Origin: an uncultured Fluviicola sp. | GTDB lineage: Bacteria > Bacteroidota > Bacteroidia > Flavobacteriales > Crocinitomicaceae | Direction: 5' to 3' | NCBI RefSeq assembly: GCF_946478805.1 | Contig: NZ_CAMLDC010000007.1 | Coordinates: 62,001 to 126,000, forward strand | Length of the DNA stretch: 64,000 nucleotides | Shown here: positions 8,860-17,806 of the stretch, one piece after another | How the letters are laid out: every line of letters starts with the position of its first letter | Position numbering within the stretch: the first letter of the stretch is position 1 | Made by a program: the position numbers and the translations under genes | The notes under the pieces: model-generated | What the model saw: only the letters and a program-made list of their open reading frames with translations | Database searches by the model: none | What the model was told of the DNA's origin: nothing

Positions 8860-9624
8860 TTATTTATTCTTGATCGAATCAGGAATCGTATACCCGTAAC
8901 GTTCAAAATAAGGTGCCCAGAAAGCAGGATTGAATTTTTCCCAGGCATGACATCCAAAAGGGAGTTTATTCCCATTTAATTCATAGCATAGTTCGGGAGT
9001 TTCTTCAAATGCAAATTGCAGGGCAGTTTTTACATCCGGTATTCTAAATCCTGGAATTAATCTTTTTGCGACAGACGACCAGAAAAAATCTTCGTTCCAT
9101 TTTCCTTTCCAAAACAGGCCTAACGGATAAAGATAAATACTGCCGTAATAAAACTTTTTTACTTTCCGGAGGGATAAACCGCCGTTTCCAACTTTTTTGA
9201 TAAAATGTTTTATCCCCGGGAGCTTATTATTGAGTTCTTGAATCCAGCGGCTGTTGATCCATGGAGCTCCGATATAATCGAATCCTTTATTGCACCACTC
9301 ATCCAGGTTGTTCTCAAAAATAAAAGTATCCAACTGATAAATCAGGATATAATCGTATTTGAGAAAATGTTTGTAGAAATAGGGAATGTTCATTAGACGG
9401 CTGTACGTTGTAACGCTTTTAAAATACTTAGGATTTAATCCCAGGTATTCTGTAACCGCATTATACTCTTCATACGCAGCTAATGAAAGTCCCTCAGGAT
9501 GAACCAGGATCACGTCATATCCTTTAAATACTTCCCTGCATCTGGCCAGCGAAATTTCTTCATTCCACTTCAATGTAGTTTGATAAGCTGGAATTACAAT
9601 AGCAGCTTTCTTGTTAGTACTCAT
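8860..9624 (-). CDS. DUF5672-family glycosyltransferase
   Basis: The protein has 254 residues. It opens with AAIVIPAYQ, a GT-A-like start. It then has the characteristic YILIYQLDTFIF segment (a QLD in the place of a DXD metal site), FDYIGAPW, VGNGGLSLR and NEDFFW, which together mark the DUF5672 family of presumed glycosyltransferases. Donor and acceptor are unknown. The start shares one base with the upstream methyltransferase stop (TAATG). The 3' end is only 15 bases from the oppositely oriented GNGPSL gene and no terminator is visible in that gap. Confidence 0.8.
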   Translation of the reverse strand: MSTNKKAAIVIPAYQTTLKWNEEISLARCREVFKGYDVILVHPEGLSLAAYEEYNAVTEYLGLNPKYFKSVTTYSRLMNIPYFYKHFLKYDYILIYQLDTFIFENNLDEWCNKGFDYIGAPWINSRWIQELNNKLPGIKHFIKKVGNGGLSLRKVKKFYYGSIYLYPLGLFWKGKWNEDFFWSSVAKRLIPGFRIPDVKTALQFAFEETPELCYELNGNKLPFGCHAWEKFNPAFWAPYFERYGYTIPDSIKNK

Positions 9625-10649
9625 TACTTTTTTGTTGCAATTATGACAATTTCTCCCCCGGAATGTCTGTTAAACAGCTTAATAAGGACGTTTATGTTTT
9701 GATGAAAAAGCCCTAATAAAAAGTCTGACATTTTTTTCTTGTCCCGTCCTGCAACAAAGCGCTCTTTTCGTTTAATGACTTTTGACATAGTAGTAGACCA
9801 GGCGTCCATCCGCACGCTTGTAAATGATTCAATGATATCGAATTGATTTCGTTTTATTACTACTTCTAAGTTCGTGGGATTAAACAAATGGAGATGTCTC
9901 GGAGGATCCAGCTGATACCAATTTTCCTGGTATAGTTTTAGCTGCCAGGTTTTTGTGTTTGGTGTGGCAATTACCAGTTTACCACCCTTTTTCAATTTCG
10001 GATAGCAGGATTTTAATAATTCGTCCACTTCATGCACATGTTCTATCACATGGTTAATGGTGATGGCGTCAAAAAAAATGTCGGGGTAATTTTGGGAAGG
10101 AATATCTCCCACATTTACATTTAATCCCTTTTCTTTACAGTAAGCCACTGCTTTCGGGTCAACATCCAATCCATAGCATTCCCAGCCTACTGCTTTTAAA
10201 TTATCCAACAGCGTACCGTTGCCGCAGCCAAAATCCAACACCCTGCCGTTGGGAACGGAATCCAGGTAAAAGACTCTAAAATCAATATTATTGCGATTAA
10301 CCGGCAAAAGATAAGCCAGGTAGCCAGGTAGTTTTTTAAAGAAAGACAGCGATGGAAAGTAATTGTGTGCAACAGCCAGGTAAGGTTTTTCCAGGAAAGA
10401 CAGCTCCATAATCGGTTTCTTAGTAGCTGTATGTGTGTAGTACGATTCATATGCTTTGCCTACTTCATCAACTGTAGGCATTGGGTTTAACCACATTAGA
10501 CCGCAGGTACTATTGGAGCACTCTACGATATTCCAGCCCTTAGAGGTACCAAAATTGCAATCATCCAGATTTAGATACTTGCTTTTTCCTGCTGAATTAC
10601 AAACAAAGCATGTGTTTACTTCAGAGGATGCAATTTTTACTTCTTCCAT
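9624..10649 (-). CDS. SAM-dependent methyltransferase with N-terminal zinc-ribbon-like cysteines
   Basis: This 341-residue class I methyltransferase has four cysteines at its N-terminus (CFVC, then CSNSTC), which probably bind zinc. SAM motif I is RVLDFGCGNGTLLDN in the middle, followed by GLDVDP, DAITINHVIEHV and GGKLVIATPNT. This layout is common among sugar C- or O-methyltransferases in polysaccharide clusters. It is paired with the DUF5672 transferase by a one-base overlap, so it may modify the same glycan. The acceptor is not predictable. Confidence 0.8.
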   Translation of the reverse strand: MEEVKIASSEVNTCFVCNSAGKSKYLNLDDCNFGTSKGWNIVECSNSTCGLMWLNPMPTVDEVGKAYESYYTHTATKKPIMELSFLEKPYLAVAHNYFPSLSFFKKLPGYLAYLLPVNRNNIDFRVFYLDSVPNGRVLDFGCGNGTLLDNLKAVGWECYGLDVDPKAVAYCKEKGLNVNVGDIPSQNYPDIFFDAITINHVIEHVHEVDELLKSCYPKLKKGGKLVIATPNTKTWQLKLYQENWYQLDPPRHLHLFNPTNLEVVIKRNQFDIIESFTSVRMDAWSTTMSKVIKRKERFVAGRDKKKMSDFLLGLFHQNINVLIKLFNRHSGGEIVIIATKK

Positions 10650-10841
10650 GTCGCAAATATGCTAATTTTAATTTAGTCTCTGTGCACGGGGGCTATATTA
10701 TTAGGCTTTTTTTGCGTCACAGGAAAGAAACAATGTTGCCGGATAATAATTTCAAATCTGTTATGAATTCCTGAAAAAAATGTTCTGATCACAAATTTCA
10801 ATATTGACATCTAACGAGAAATATTCCTTAATTTCGTGTCA

Positions 10842-12338
10842 ATGGGTTTGGTACAAAAAGATGCTTTTCGAACAACAATCATTTCCTACCTGGGAATCCT
10901 GATCGGAGCCTTGAATAAAGGTGTTTTATTTCTGGTTATTCTTTCTCCCGCCCAAATCGGATTAATCAACCTGATTATTTCAATCGGAACCCTTTTTGCA
11001 CAACTTGCGAATCTTGGAACAGTATACGCTACCTGGAAGTTCTTCCCTTTCATGAGGAATGAGGCGAAAAAGCACCATGGATTCCTTACGTTTATTCTAT
11101 TGATTGTAGGTCTGGGAATACTCATTTATACCGCATTGTATATCCTGTTCCGCAATGAGATTCAACATGGGTATATTGAAAAGTCACCAATGTTTCTGGA
11201 CTATTATTATTGGGTTCTGCCAATCGGGATCTCATATGTGCTTTTCATGGTACTGGAAATATACCTGCGAAGTTTGTACAAAAATATCATTGCCGTTTTT
11301 GCCTATGAAGTGATTCTTCGCGCAGCAACTACTGCAGTTCTCATTTTAAAATGGACCGATCTGATTTCATTTGATTTGTTCGTAATCCTGCACAGTCTTT
11401 TGTACGTTATTCCAACATTAATCTTGGTTTTTTACCTGAAGCGGATCAATGAATTTAATGTGAAATTGTCTTCTATCCAGATCCCCAAAAGATTCAAGCG
11501 TATTGTATTCTATTTTTCCTCGTTTTCCTACATCAATACCCTGGGAGCTGTATGGGTGAATTCCCTGGATGTGTTGATGATTGCGCAATTTGTAGGACTT
11601 GACGGAACGGGGGTTTTTGCTACTGTAGTATTTGTGACTAGTGTATTGCAGGTTCCGTATAAATCGATTATCCGGGTGAGTGCACCACTGGTTTCGGATT
11701 ATTGGAAGCACCGGCAATTTGATAAGATGAAAGAACTGTACACCAAAGTAAGTTCTGTCAGCCTGGTGATCGGATTGGCAATGTTCCTTCTGTGCTGGGT
11801 AAATATCGACTTCTTATTTTCCTTCATCAAAAAACCTGGCTTCCAGGAAGGAATCTGGGTGTTCTTTTTCATTATGATCGGAAAGCTGGTAGACATGTAT
11901 TTCGGCTTGAACGGAGCCATTTTTTCTACGTCCAAGAAATACCGGTACGATGTGTTTTTTACCCTGTTCCTGATCATTGTAGTTTATGTACTCAACTATG
12001 TGATGATTCCTATTTGGGGAATTGCAGGTGCTGCTATTTCTACTTCGGTTGCCATGCTTGTTTACAATGTCGGAAGATTATTATTTGTCTGGTATGCGTA
12101 CAAACTACATCCGTTCCACCGGAACCAATTTATTATTATCGGGCTGGGTTTTGTGACTTTTTTTGCAGGACATTTTACACAAGGACTCATAAACAACAAA
12201 TGGATCCAATTTTTGTTTGAATCCACTTTAGTCGTTGTTTTATTTTTCGGTCCGATCTATTTCTTCTCTTTGGAGAATGAAACCATCAATTATATCCGGA
12301 AAGGACTTTCGTTTATTCGTTCGAAAGTACGCCGTTAA
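10842..12338 (+). CDS. Oligosaccharide flippase (Wzx-like, MOP superfamily)
   Basis: The protein has 498 residues and about 12-14 predicted membrane helices. The first is FRTTIISYLGILIGALNKGVLFLVIL. The N-terminus is typical of polysaccharide biosynthesis proteins that flip lipid-linked oligosaccharides across the inner membrane. I prefer the ATG at 10842 (MGLVQKDAF); a GTG at 10836 in the same frame would add two residues. It sits at the edge of the glycan locus and probably exports its product. Its stop codon touches the alaS stop codon from the other strand with no base between. Confidence 0.85.
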   Translation: MGLVQKDAFRTTIISYLGILIGALNKGVLFLVILSPAQIGLINLIISIGTLFAQLANLGTVYATWKFFPFMRNEAKKHHGFLTFILLIVGLGILIYTALYILFRNEIQHGYIEKSPMFLDYYYWVLPIGISYVLFMVLEIYLRSLYKNIIAVFAYEVILRAATTAVLILKWTDLISFDLFVILHSLLYVIPTLILVFYLKRINEFNVKLSSIQIPKRFKRIVFYFSSFSYINTLGAVWVNSLDVLMIAQFVGLDGTGVFATVVFVTSVLQVPYKSIIRVSAPLVSDYWKHRQFDKMKELYTKVSSVSLVIGLAMFLLCWVNIDFLFSFIKKPGFQEGIWVFFFIMIGKLVDMYFGLNGAIFSTSKKYRYDVFFTLFLIIVVYVLNYVMIPIWGIAGAAISTSVAMLVYNVGRLLFVWYAYKLHPFHRNQFIIIGLGFVTFFAGHFTQGLINNKWIQFLFESTLVVVLFFGPIYFFSLENETINYIRKGLSFIRSKVRR

Positions 12339-14954
12339 TTAAGCAATTGCTTGTTTGACGGCTTCGACAGCCTCAGTTAAACCTGATGCATTTTTCCCTC
12401 CTGCTGTGGCAAAGAAAGCTTGTCCGCCTCCACCTCCTTGAATCAGGGATGCGACAGATTTAACCAGGTTTCCGGCATTCCAGCCTTTGGAAGAAACTAA
12501 TGTCTCATCAACCAAAACGCTGATAGCGCATTTGTCTTCTTCTTTTGATCCGATAACAGCAACCAAATTCGGGATTTCACCCTTCAATTGGAACAAGATA
12601 TCCTTTACGGAACCCGCATCCAGATCGATCAAAGCATCCAGATAAGAGAAATCCCCTTTGGAAATGATTTTTGCTTTCAAATCAGCTTTTACGGATTTCG
12701 CATGTTCTTTCTTGAAGTTCTCCACCTGTTTCTGAAGCTGATTGTTTTTTGAAATCAGGTCTTCTACTGCTTTTGATACATCTTTCGGATTCTTCAATAA
12801 CTCGTTTACCGATTTCAATTTCGATTCCTGATCAGTGTAATAGCTTTCGACAGCTACGTTGGTAATTGCCTCAATCCGTCTAATTCCCGCAGCAACTGCA
12901 GACTCAGCCTGGATCTTAAACAAGCCGATCTGTCCGGTATTCTGAACATGGGTTCCTCCGCACAATTCCACTGAATCTCCGAATTTAATTACGCGGACGG
13001 TATCACCGTATTTTTCTCCGAACAAGGCCATAGCACCCATTTCGGTAGCGATTTCGATTGGAACATTACGTCTTTCATCCAAATCAATGCTTGCGCGAAT
13101 TGCTTCGCCCACCAATGATTCGATCCGTGCCAATTCTTCATCTGTCACTTTTGAAAAGTGAGAAAAGTCGAATCGCAAATAGTTCGGGTTGACCAATGAT
13201 CCCTTTTGTTCCACATGTGTTCCCAATACTGTTCTTAAAGCATGATGCAATAAGTGAGTAGCGGAGTGATTGTAAGCAGATAACTTGCGTTTGCTTTCAT
13301 TCACTTCAGCCGTAAAAGGCTTGTTCGGATTACTTGGCAATGTTTCAGACAAGTGAACAATCAGGTTGTTCTCTTTCTTTGTGTCAAAAATGATTACTGA
13401 TTCCGAATCGTTGTAAATTCTTCCCGTGTCACCAACTTGTCCACCACCTTCCGGGTAGAAAGGAGTTTTTGAAAACACCAATTGATAGAACGTTTTTTGT
13501 TTTTGGGAAACCTTGCGGTATTTTACAATTTCAACCGCTGTCTGAAGGTAATCGTAACCTACGAATTCTTCCACCGAATCATCGATCAACTGAACCCAAT
13601 CATCCGTTTCAATGGCTGTTGCAGCTCTTGAGCGATCTTTTTGCTTGGTCAATTCTTCGTTGAATCCTTTTTCATCAACTGACAAGTTGTTTTCACGGGC
13701 AATCAAGCTTGTTAAGTCGATTGGAAACCCGAATGTATCATATAATTCGAAAACTGCACTACCGCCTAATTCTGTTGAATTGGAAGCTTTGGCAGCACCG
13801 ATCAATCCTTCGATGCGTTTGATTCCTTGTTCCAGGGTTCTGAAAAACGACAATTCCTCTTCACGGATCACTTTTTCAACCAATTCGCCTTGTTTGATCA
13901 ATTCGGAGAACGGGTCGCCCATTACTTCGGAAAGTACAACTGATAACCCTGAAAGGAATGGTTCTTTCAATCCTAAGGTTTGGTATCCGTAGCGAACTGC
14001 ACGTCTCAAAATACGACGGATTACATAACCGGCTCCTGTATTGGAGGGAAGTTGCCCGTCGGCAATAGAGAATGCAATAGCACGTACGTGATCTGCAATG
14101 ACACGTAGCGCAATGTCAGTCGTTTCGTTTTCCCCGTATTTCTTTCCTGAGACCTTTTCCATGTGTTGGATCAAGGTTTGGAACAGGTCGATATCGTAGT
14201 TGGAAGTTTTGTTTTGCAAGGTCATTGCCAAACGCTCCAATCCCATTCCCGTATCCACATGGGTTGCCGGAAGTGGTTCCAGGCTTCCGTCTGCTTTCCG
14301 GTTAAATTGCATGAAAACGTTGTTCCAGATTTCGATCACTTGCGGGTGATCCTCGTTGACAAATTGTTTTCCGTCTGTTTTTGCTCTTTCAGCCGCAGGT
14401 CTGTTATCCACATGGATTTCGGTGCACGGTCCGCATGGTCCTGTGTCACCCATTTCCCAGAAGTTGTCTTTTTTTGAAGCCAATATGATTCTGTCTTCAG
14501 CGATGAATCGTTTCCAGATATCATACGATTCCTGATCTTGTGGAACACCATCTTTTTCATCACCTTCAAAAACAGTAACGTATAAACGGTCTTTTGGAAT
14601 TTTGTAGACTTCAGTCAATAATTCCCAAGCCCAAGCAATTGCTTCTTCCTTGAAATAATCTCCGAAAGACCAGTTTCCGAGCATCTCGAACATGGTGTGG
14701 TGATAGGTATCAACACCCACTTCTTCCAGGTCATTGTGCTTTCCTGAAACGCGAAGACATTTTTGAGAATTGGCGACACGACGGTTTTTTGGAACTGCAT
14801 TACCTAGGAAATAATCCTTGAATTGGTTCATTCCGGCGTTTGTAAACATCAAGGTTGGGTCATTTTTTACAACCATTGGTGCTGAAGGAACGATCTGATG
14901 CCCTTTCGACGCAAAAAAATCAAAAAACTGCTTGCGAATCTCGTGTACTGTCAT
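12339..14954 (-). CDS. alaS: Alanyl-tRNA synthetase
   Basis: This is an 871-residue class II synthetase charging tRNA-Ala. It begins MTVHEIRKQFFDFFASKGH. Further along are the aminoacylation core (NAGMNQFKDYFLG; GNWSFGDYFK), the editing domain with HSATHLLHHAL and CGGTHV zinc ligands, and a C-terminal coiled coil plus a glycine-rich C-Ala domain (IQGGGGGQ). I chose the ATG at 14954 over an upstream in-frame extension to 14990 because the family starts there. A full promoter lies upstream at 14988-15017, so the transcript would begin inside that extension. Confidence 0.95.
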   Translation of the reverse strand: MTVHEIRKQFFDFFASKGHQIVPSAPMVVKNDPTLMFTNAGMNQFKDYFLGNAVPKNRRVANSQKCLRVSGKHNDLEEVGVDTYHHTMFEMLGNWSFGDYFKEEAIAWAWELLTEVYKIPKDRLYVTVFEGDEKDGVPQDQESYDIWKRFIAEDRIILASKKDNFWEMGDTGPCGPCTEIHVDNRPAAERAKTDGKQFVNEDHPQVIEIWNNVFMQFNRKADGSLEPLPATHVDTGMGLERLAMTLQNKTSNYDIDLFQTLIQHMEKVSGKKYGENETTDIALRVIADHVRAIAFSIADGQLPSNTGAGYVIRRILRRAVRYGYQTLGLKEPFLSGLSVVLSEVMGDPFSELIKQGELVEKVIREEELSFFRTLEQGIKRIEGLIGAAKASNSTELGGSAVFELYDTFGFPIDLTSLIARENNLSVDEKGFNEELTKQKDRSRAATAIETDDWVQLIDDSVEEFVGYDYLQTAVEIVKYRKVSQKQKTFYQLVFSKTPFYPEGGGQVGDTGRIYNDSESVIIFDTKKENNLIVHLSETLPSNPNKPFTAEVNESKRKLSAYNHSATHLLHHALRTVLGTHVEQKGSLVNPNYLRFDFSHFSKVTDEELARIESLVGEAIRASIDLDERRNVPIEIATEMGAMALFGEKYGDTVRVIKFGDSVELCGGTHVQNTGQIGLFKIQAESAVAAGIRRIEAITNVAVESYYTDQESKLKSVNELLKNPKDVSKAVEDLISKNNQLQKQVENFKKEHAKSVKADLKAKIISKGDFSYLDALIDLDAGSVKDILFQLKGEIPNLVAVIGSKEEDKCAISVLVDETLVSSKGWNAGNLVKSVASLIQGGGGGQAFFATAGGKNASGLTEAVEAVKQAIA

Positions 14955-14987
14955 TCTTGTATTCTTAAATGATATTGCTTTGGATTG

Positions 14988-15017
14988 CAAATTTAAGAGA
15001 AACTCTTTACTTACAAA
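14988..15017 (-). promoter_or_regulatory. Promoter for alaS
   Basis: On the minus strand TTTG (15017-15014) and TAAATTTG (14995-14988) are 18 bases apart, a full match to the Bacteroidota promoter. It places transcription start near 14982, about 28 bases before the ATG at 14954. Confidence 0.65.
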
Positions 15018-15036
15018 GAGAATAAATGCCAGTTTC

Positions 15037-15861
15037 TTATTGATAAAAGCAGTTAGAGAGATTCGTTATAAGATCAGAATCGATGGCTTTATTGATTATC
15101 GAATAATATTTTCGTTCCTTACGTTTTGACAATGATTTTGATTTTTCCAGCACACAGAACTTTGATCTACAATCTAATTCTCTTACTGATCCTGTATTAA
15201 TTGCATTGCGGGTAAAATAAAGTGGCACTTTAACTTTCATCATTATCTCACCTTTTCGGTAAATATTAAAGTTGATGTAGTTATAATAAGAATCATCTTT
15301 AAACACTCCGGAAAGCGTATCCCGATCTCCAGTTTCATTTATCCTGACCTTGTTTTCATACAACAGTTTTCCGTATTTTGAATAGGATTTGGAGTTGATT
15401 CCTTGTCGTGTTGAAATGAATGTTGTCCGATTATTTCCGTTTGGGTAATAGGTATCTGCCTTAATATAATAGCGAAAAAAAGTGTTTTTGTATAAGAGTA
15501 TTGAATCCCGGATGATCAAATTTGGATCGGTACTCCCATCTGCTCTTGAAGGGAAATCATTTTCTAATGAAAGAGTATCAAAGACAAAAACGGTATCCAA
15601 ATCAAGAAGTTCTGATCTCATAAGCAGTACACCCTGTGGAGAAAAAATTTTCTGACCGACCACTAATCCAGCTTTGTTAAATGTCAATTTCTGAACTGGC
15701 TTATTATTCTGATAATACTGCACTGACTTTTGGCAATAAACACTATCTGTCATCCAAACGAATTTATCCGAATAACTTTTCTCCATGAGAATTGAATCCT
15801 GAGAAATTCCATAAAGTGACAAAATACAGGGAATGAAAGCTAGAATGTTTTTGATCGTCAT
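15037..15861 (-). CDS. Secreted protein of unknown function
   Basis: I do not recognise this 274-residue protein. It has a short N-terminal hydrophobic stretch (ILAFIPCILSLYGIS, about residues 5-19) consistent with a signal peptide. Strand-rich segments such as GLVVGQKIFSPQGVLLMRSELL and SYSKYGKLLYENKVRI recall the YwqK-type antitoxin/MORN-like repeats seen in many Bacteroidota surface proteins, but the match is loose. The C-terminus is rich in basic residues and two cysteines (CRSKFC). It follows alaS-directed DNA on the same strand, 83 bases upstream of the alaS start. Confidence 0.6.
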   Translation of the reverse strand: MTIKNILAFIPCILSLYGISQDSILMEKSYSDKFVWMTDSVYCQKSVQYYQNNKPVQKLTFNKAGLVVGQKIFSPQGVLLMRSELLDLDTVFVFDTLSLENDFPSRADGSTDPNLIIRDSILLYKNTFFRYYIKADTYYPNGNNRTTFISTRQGINSKSYSKYGKLLYENKVRINETGDRDTLSGVFKDDSYYNYINFNIYRKGEIMMKVKVPLYFTRNAINTGSVRELDCRSKFCVLEKSKSLSKRKERKYYSIINKAIDSDLITNLSNCFYQ

Positions 15862-15880
15862 TTATTTAAAGATGATTAGT

Positions 15881-15900
15881 TTGTATCAATGATGATACAA
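15881..15900. repeat. Perfect inverted repeat upstream of the secreted unknown protein
   Basis: TTGTATCA and TGATACAA form 8-base arms around a 4-base spacer, 20 bases before the ATG at 15861. No T-tract follows. Position and symmetry fit an operator, but no regulator is known. Confidence 0.5.
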
Positions 15901-15973
15901 TTATCCACCTATTTTGTTCATTATTTAGTGGGGCAGACATTTTTTACAGACGAAAAAAACTGAAATATTTCGC

Positions 15974-17659
15974 TTACTTGGCTCTAAACATCATTCGGAG
16001 TACAACGAAAACGGATATGACGACCGTGGTTACAAAGAAGATATCCGGGAAATTCCCGAAAACTTCATGAAGAATTCGTTTCCCATCCTTGCTGGTGAAA
16101 ATTTGGACGTTGTAAATTTTCAAAAGTGTTGCACAGATCAATAACATACCAAGTAAAATGATCGCTCCAAAACGGTAGATGTGCCTTCTGATTTCATTGT
16201 TCCCAATTGTATTTCCTTCTTCGCCGAGTTTGATGCTGTGCTGAAGTCCGCCTTGTTTGAAATTGGTGACAATTGTCCGGATGTCTTTCGGAAGGGTTTC
16301 CACTAAATAGAGGTAATCTTCTGCCGAGCTAAGCAACTTGCTTTTAATATTTTTCCATCCGAAACGTTCTTTGATCTTTTCTGTTGCATACGGTTTTACC
16401 ATTGCAATCAGATCCAATTTTACATGAAGGGATTCAGCCACTTTTTGGATGGTAACCAAGGTTTTAAGCAACATGTAAAGGTTACTTGGAATCGTTATCC
16501 CATATTTCATCAGAAGTTTGAAAGTATCCGTAAATAACCCGGAAATATCCACGTCATCGTAGGTGTAATAAGTATACTTTTGAGTAAGTTCCCGAATTTC
16601 AAACTCCAGGCTTTCCATGTCACGCAAGCTTTCAACTTCCGTCAGTTTCAATAAGGCTTTGGCAATTTTATGCGGGTTACCGTCGGCAAAACCGATCAGG
16701 AAATCGATCAATCCATCGATTTGTTTCGGTTTCAGGTTGGAGCACATTCCAAAGTCGATCAGAACTATTTGATTGTCTCCGCGGATGAACATATTTCCGG
16801 AATGCGGATCTGCATGGAAAAAACCGTGTTTCAATATCATCGTTAAGATAACATTCACTCCATTTTCGGCAATTACTTTGGGGTCATATCCTTTGGAAAT
16901 CAAATTAGCCAGGTTATCCGGTGCTTCACCTTCGATATATTCCATGATCAGGAGCTTCGATGTGGAATACTTGCTGTAAACTTTCGGAACATACGCGCGT
17001 GGATCACCTTTGAACATGTGTGTAAACCGCATGATATTCGAAAGCTCATTCATGAAATCGAGTTCTTTCAACATGGTGTCCCCGAAATCTTCAATGAATT
17101 GGATGAGATTGAAGTTGCTGATCTCGGGGTATTGTATCTGGATTTTACGGGCAAAAATCTGAAGCAGTTTGATGTCTAATCTTATTTTGTTCCGGATATT
17201 CGGGCGTTGTACTTTCAGGACCACTTTTTCTCCGGTGTGTAGGGTTGCCAGGTAAACTTGTGCAATGGATGCTGAAGCGATGTGTCTTTCCCTGAATTCG
17301 GAGAATACGGTTTCGATGGAGGCACCGATTTCGTTTTCAATAATCTGGATTGCGATATCATCGGGCATCGGTCGGGCAGAAGACTGTAATTTTTTCAACT
17401 CAGAGCGCAAACCTTCTGAAGCGATATCAGGCCTGTCTGCAACGATTTGTCCGAATTTGATGAATGTAGGGCCCAGATCTTCAATGATAAGTCGGAGTCT
17501 TTCGGATCTGGTTTTCCGGTTTTTACCTCTTGGGTCGAAAATGATTCGCAGAGGTCCTGTAGTGAGCCAATTCGTAAGGTAGTGCCCCAGAATGATTCGA
17601 ATGATAGAAAGTAATCGAAAAAAGTTTTTGAGATTTGAACTAAAGCGAAAGATCCACAT
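15974..17659 (-). CDS. ABC1/UbiB-family atypical kinase
   Basis: The protein has 561 residues with the ABC1 (AarF/UbiB) fold. The family KxGQ motif is FIKFGQIVADRPD near residue 70, then VVLKVQRPNI (ATP-binding lysine), HADPHSGNMF (catalytic loop) and VLIDFGMCS (metal-binding DFG). Two C-terminal helices (IILLGMLLICATLL; VTTVVISVFVVL) anchor it in the membrane. In proteobacteria UbiB supports ubiquinone synthesis. Here quinone genes are men-type, so a role in isoprenoid lipid handling is likely but its substrate is unclear. The -7 element TACATTTG lies about 20 bases upstream of the start. Confidence 0.85.
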   Translation of the reverse strand: MWIFRFSSNLKNFFRLLSIIRIILGHYLTNWLTTGPLRIIFDPRGKNRKTRSERLRLIIEDLGPTFIKFGQIVADRPDIASEGLRSELKKLQSSARPMPDDIAIQIIENEIGASIETVFSEFRERHIASASIAQVYLATLHTGEKVVLKVQRPNIRNKIRLDIKLLQIFARKIQIQYPEISNFNLIQFIEDFGDTMLKELDFMNELSNIMRFTHMFKGDPRAYVPKVYSKYSTSKLLIMEYIEGEAPDNLANLISKGYDPKVIAENGVNVILTMILKHGFFHADPHSGNMFIRGDNQIVLIDFGMCSNLKPKQIDGLIDFLIGFADGNPHKIAKALLKLTEVESLRDMESLEFEIRELTQKYTYYTYDDVDISGLFTDTFKLLMKYGITIPSNLYMLLKTLVTIQKVAESLHVKLDLIAMVKPYATEKIKERFGWKNIKSKLLSSAEDYLYLVETLPKDIRTIVTNFKQGGLQHSIKLGEEGNTIGNNEIRRHIYRFGAIILLGMLLICATLLKIYNVQIFTSKDGKRILHEVFGNFPDIFFVTTVVISVFVVLRMMFRAK

Positions 17660-17678
17660 ACAGGAATGTTATTTATAT

Positions 17679-17686
17679 CAAATGTA
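17679..17686 (-). promoter_or_regulatory. Promoter -7 element for the ABC1 kinase gene
   Basis: The minus strand reads TACATTTG, matching TANNTTTG, about 20 bases before the ATG at 17659. No good TTG is seen at the expected upstream distance. Confidence 0.4.
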
Positions 17687-17806
17687 CTTGAAAGTTTAGT
17701 ATCATGAAATAAGGTAAGTTAAATTCAGAACAAATATTTAGATTTTAGCATTCATTCACATTTTTTCTATCTTTAGCCACTTGAAAACTGAAAACTAGTA
17801 GATACA

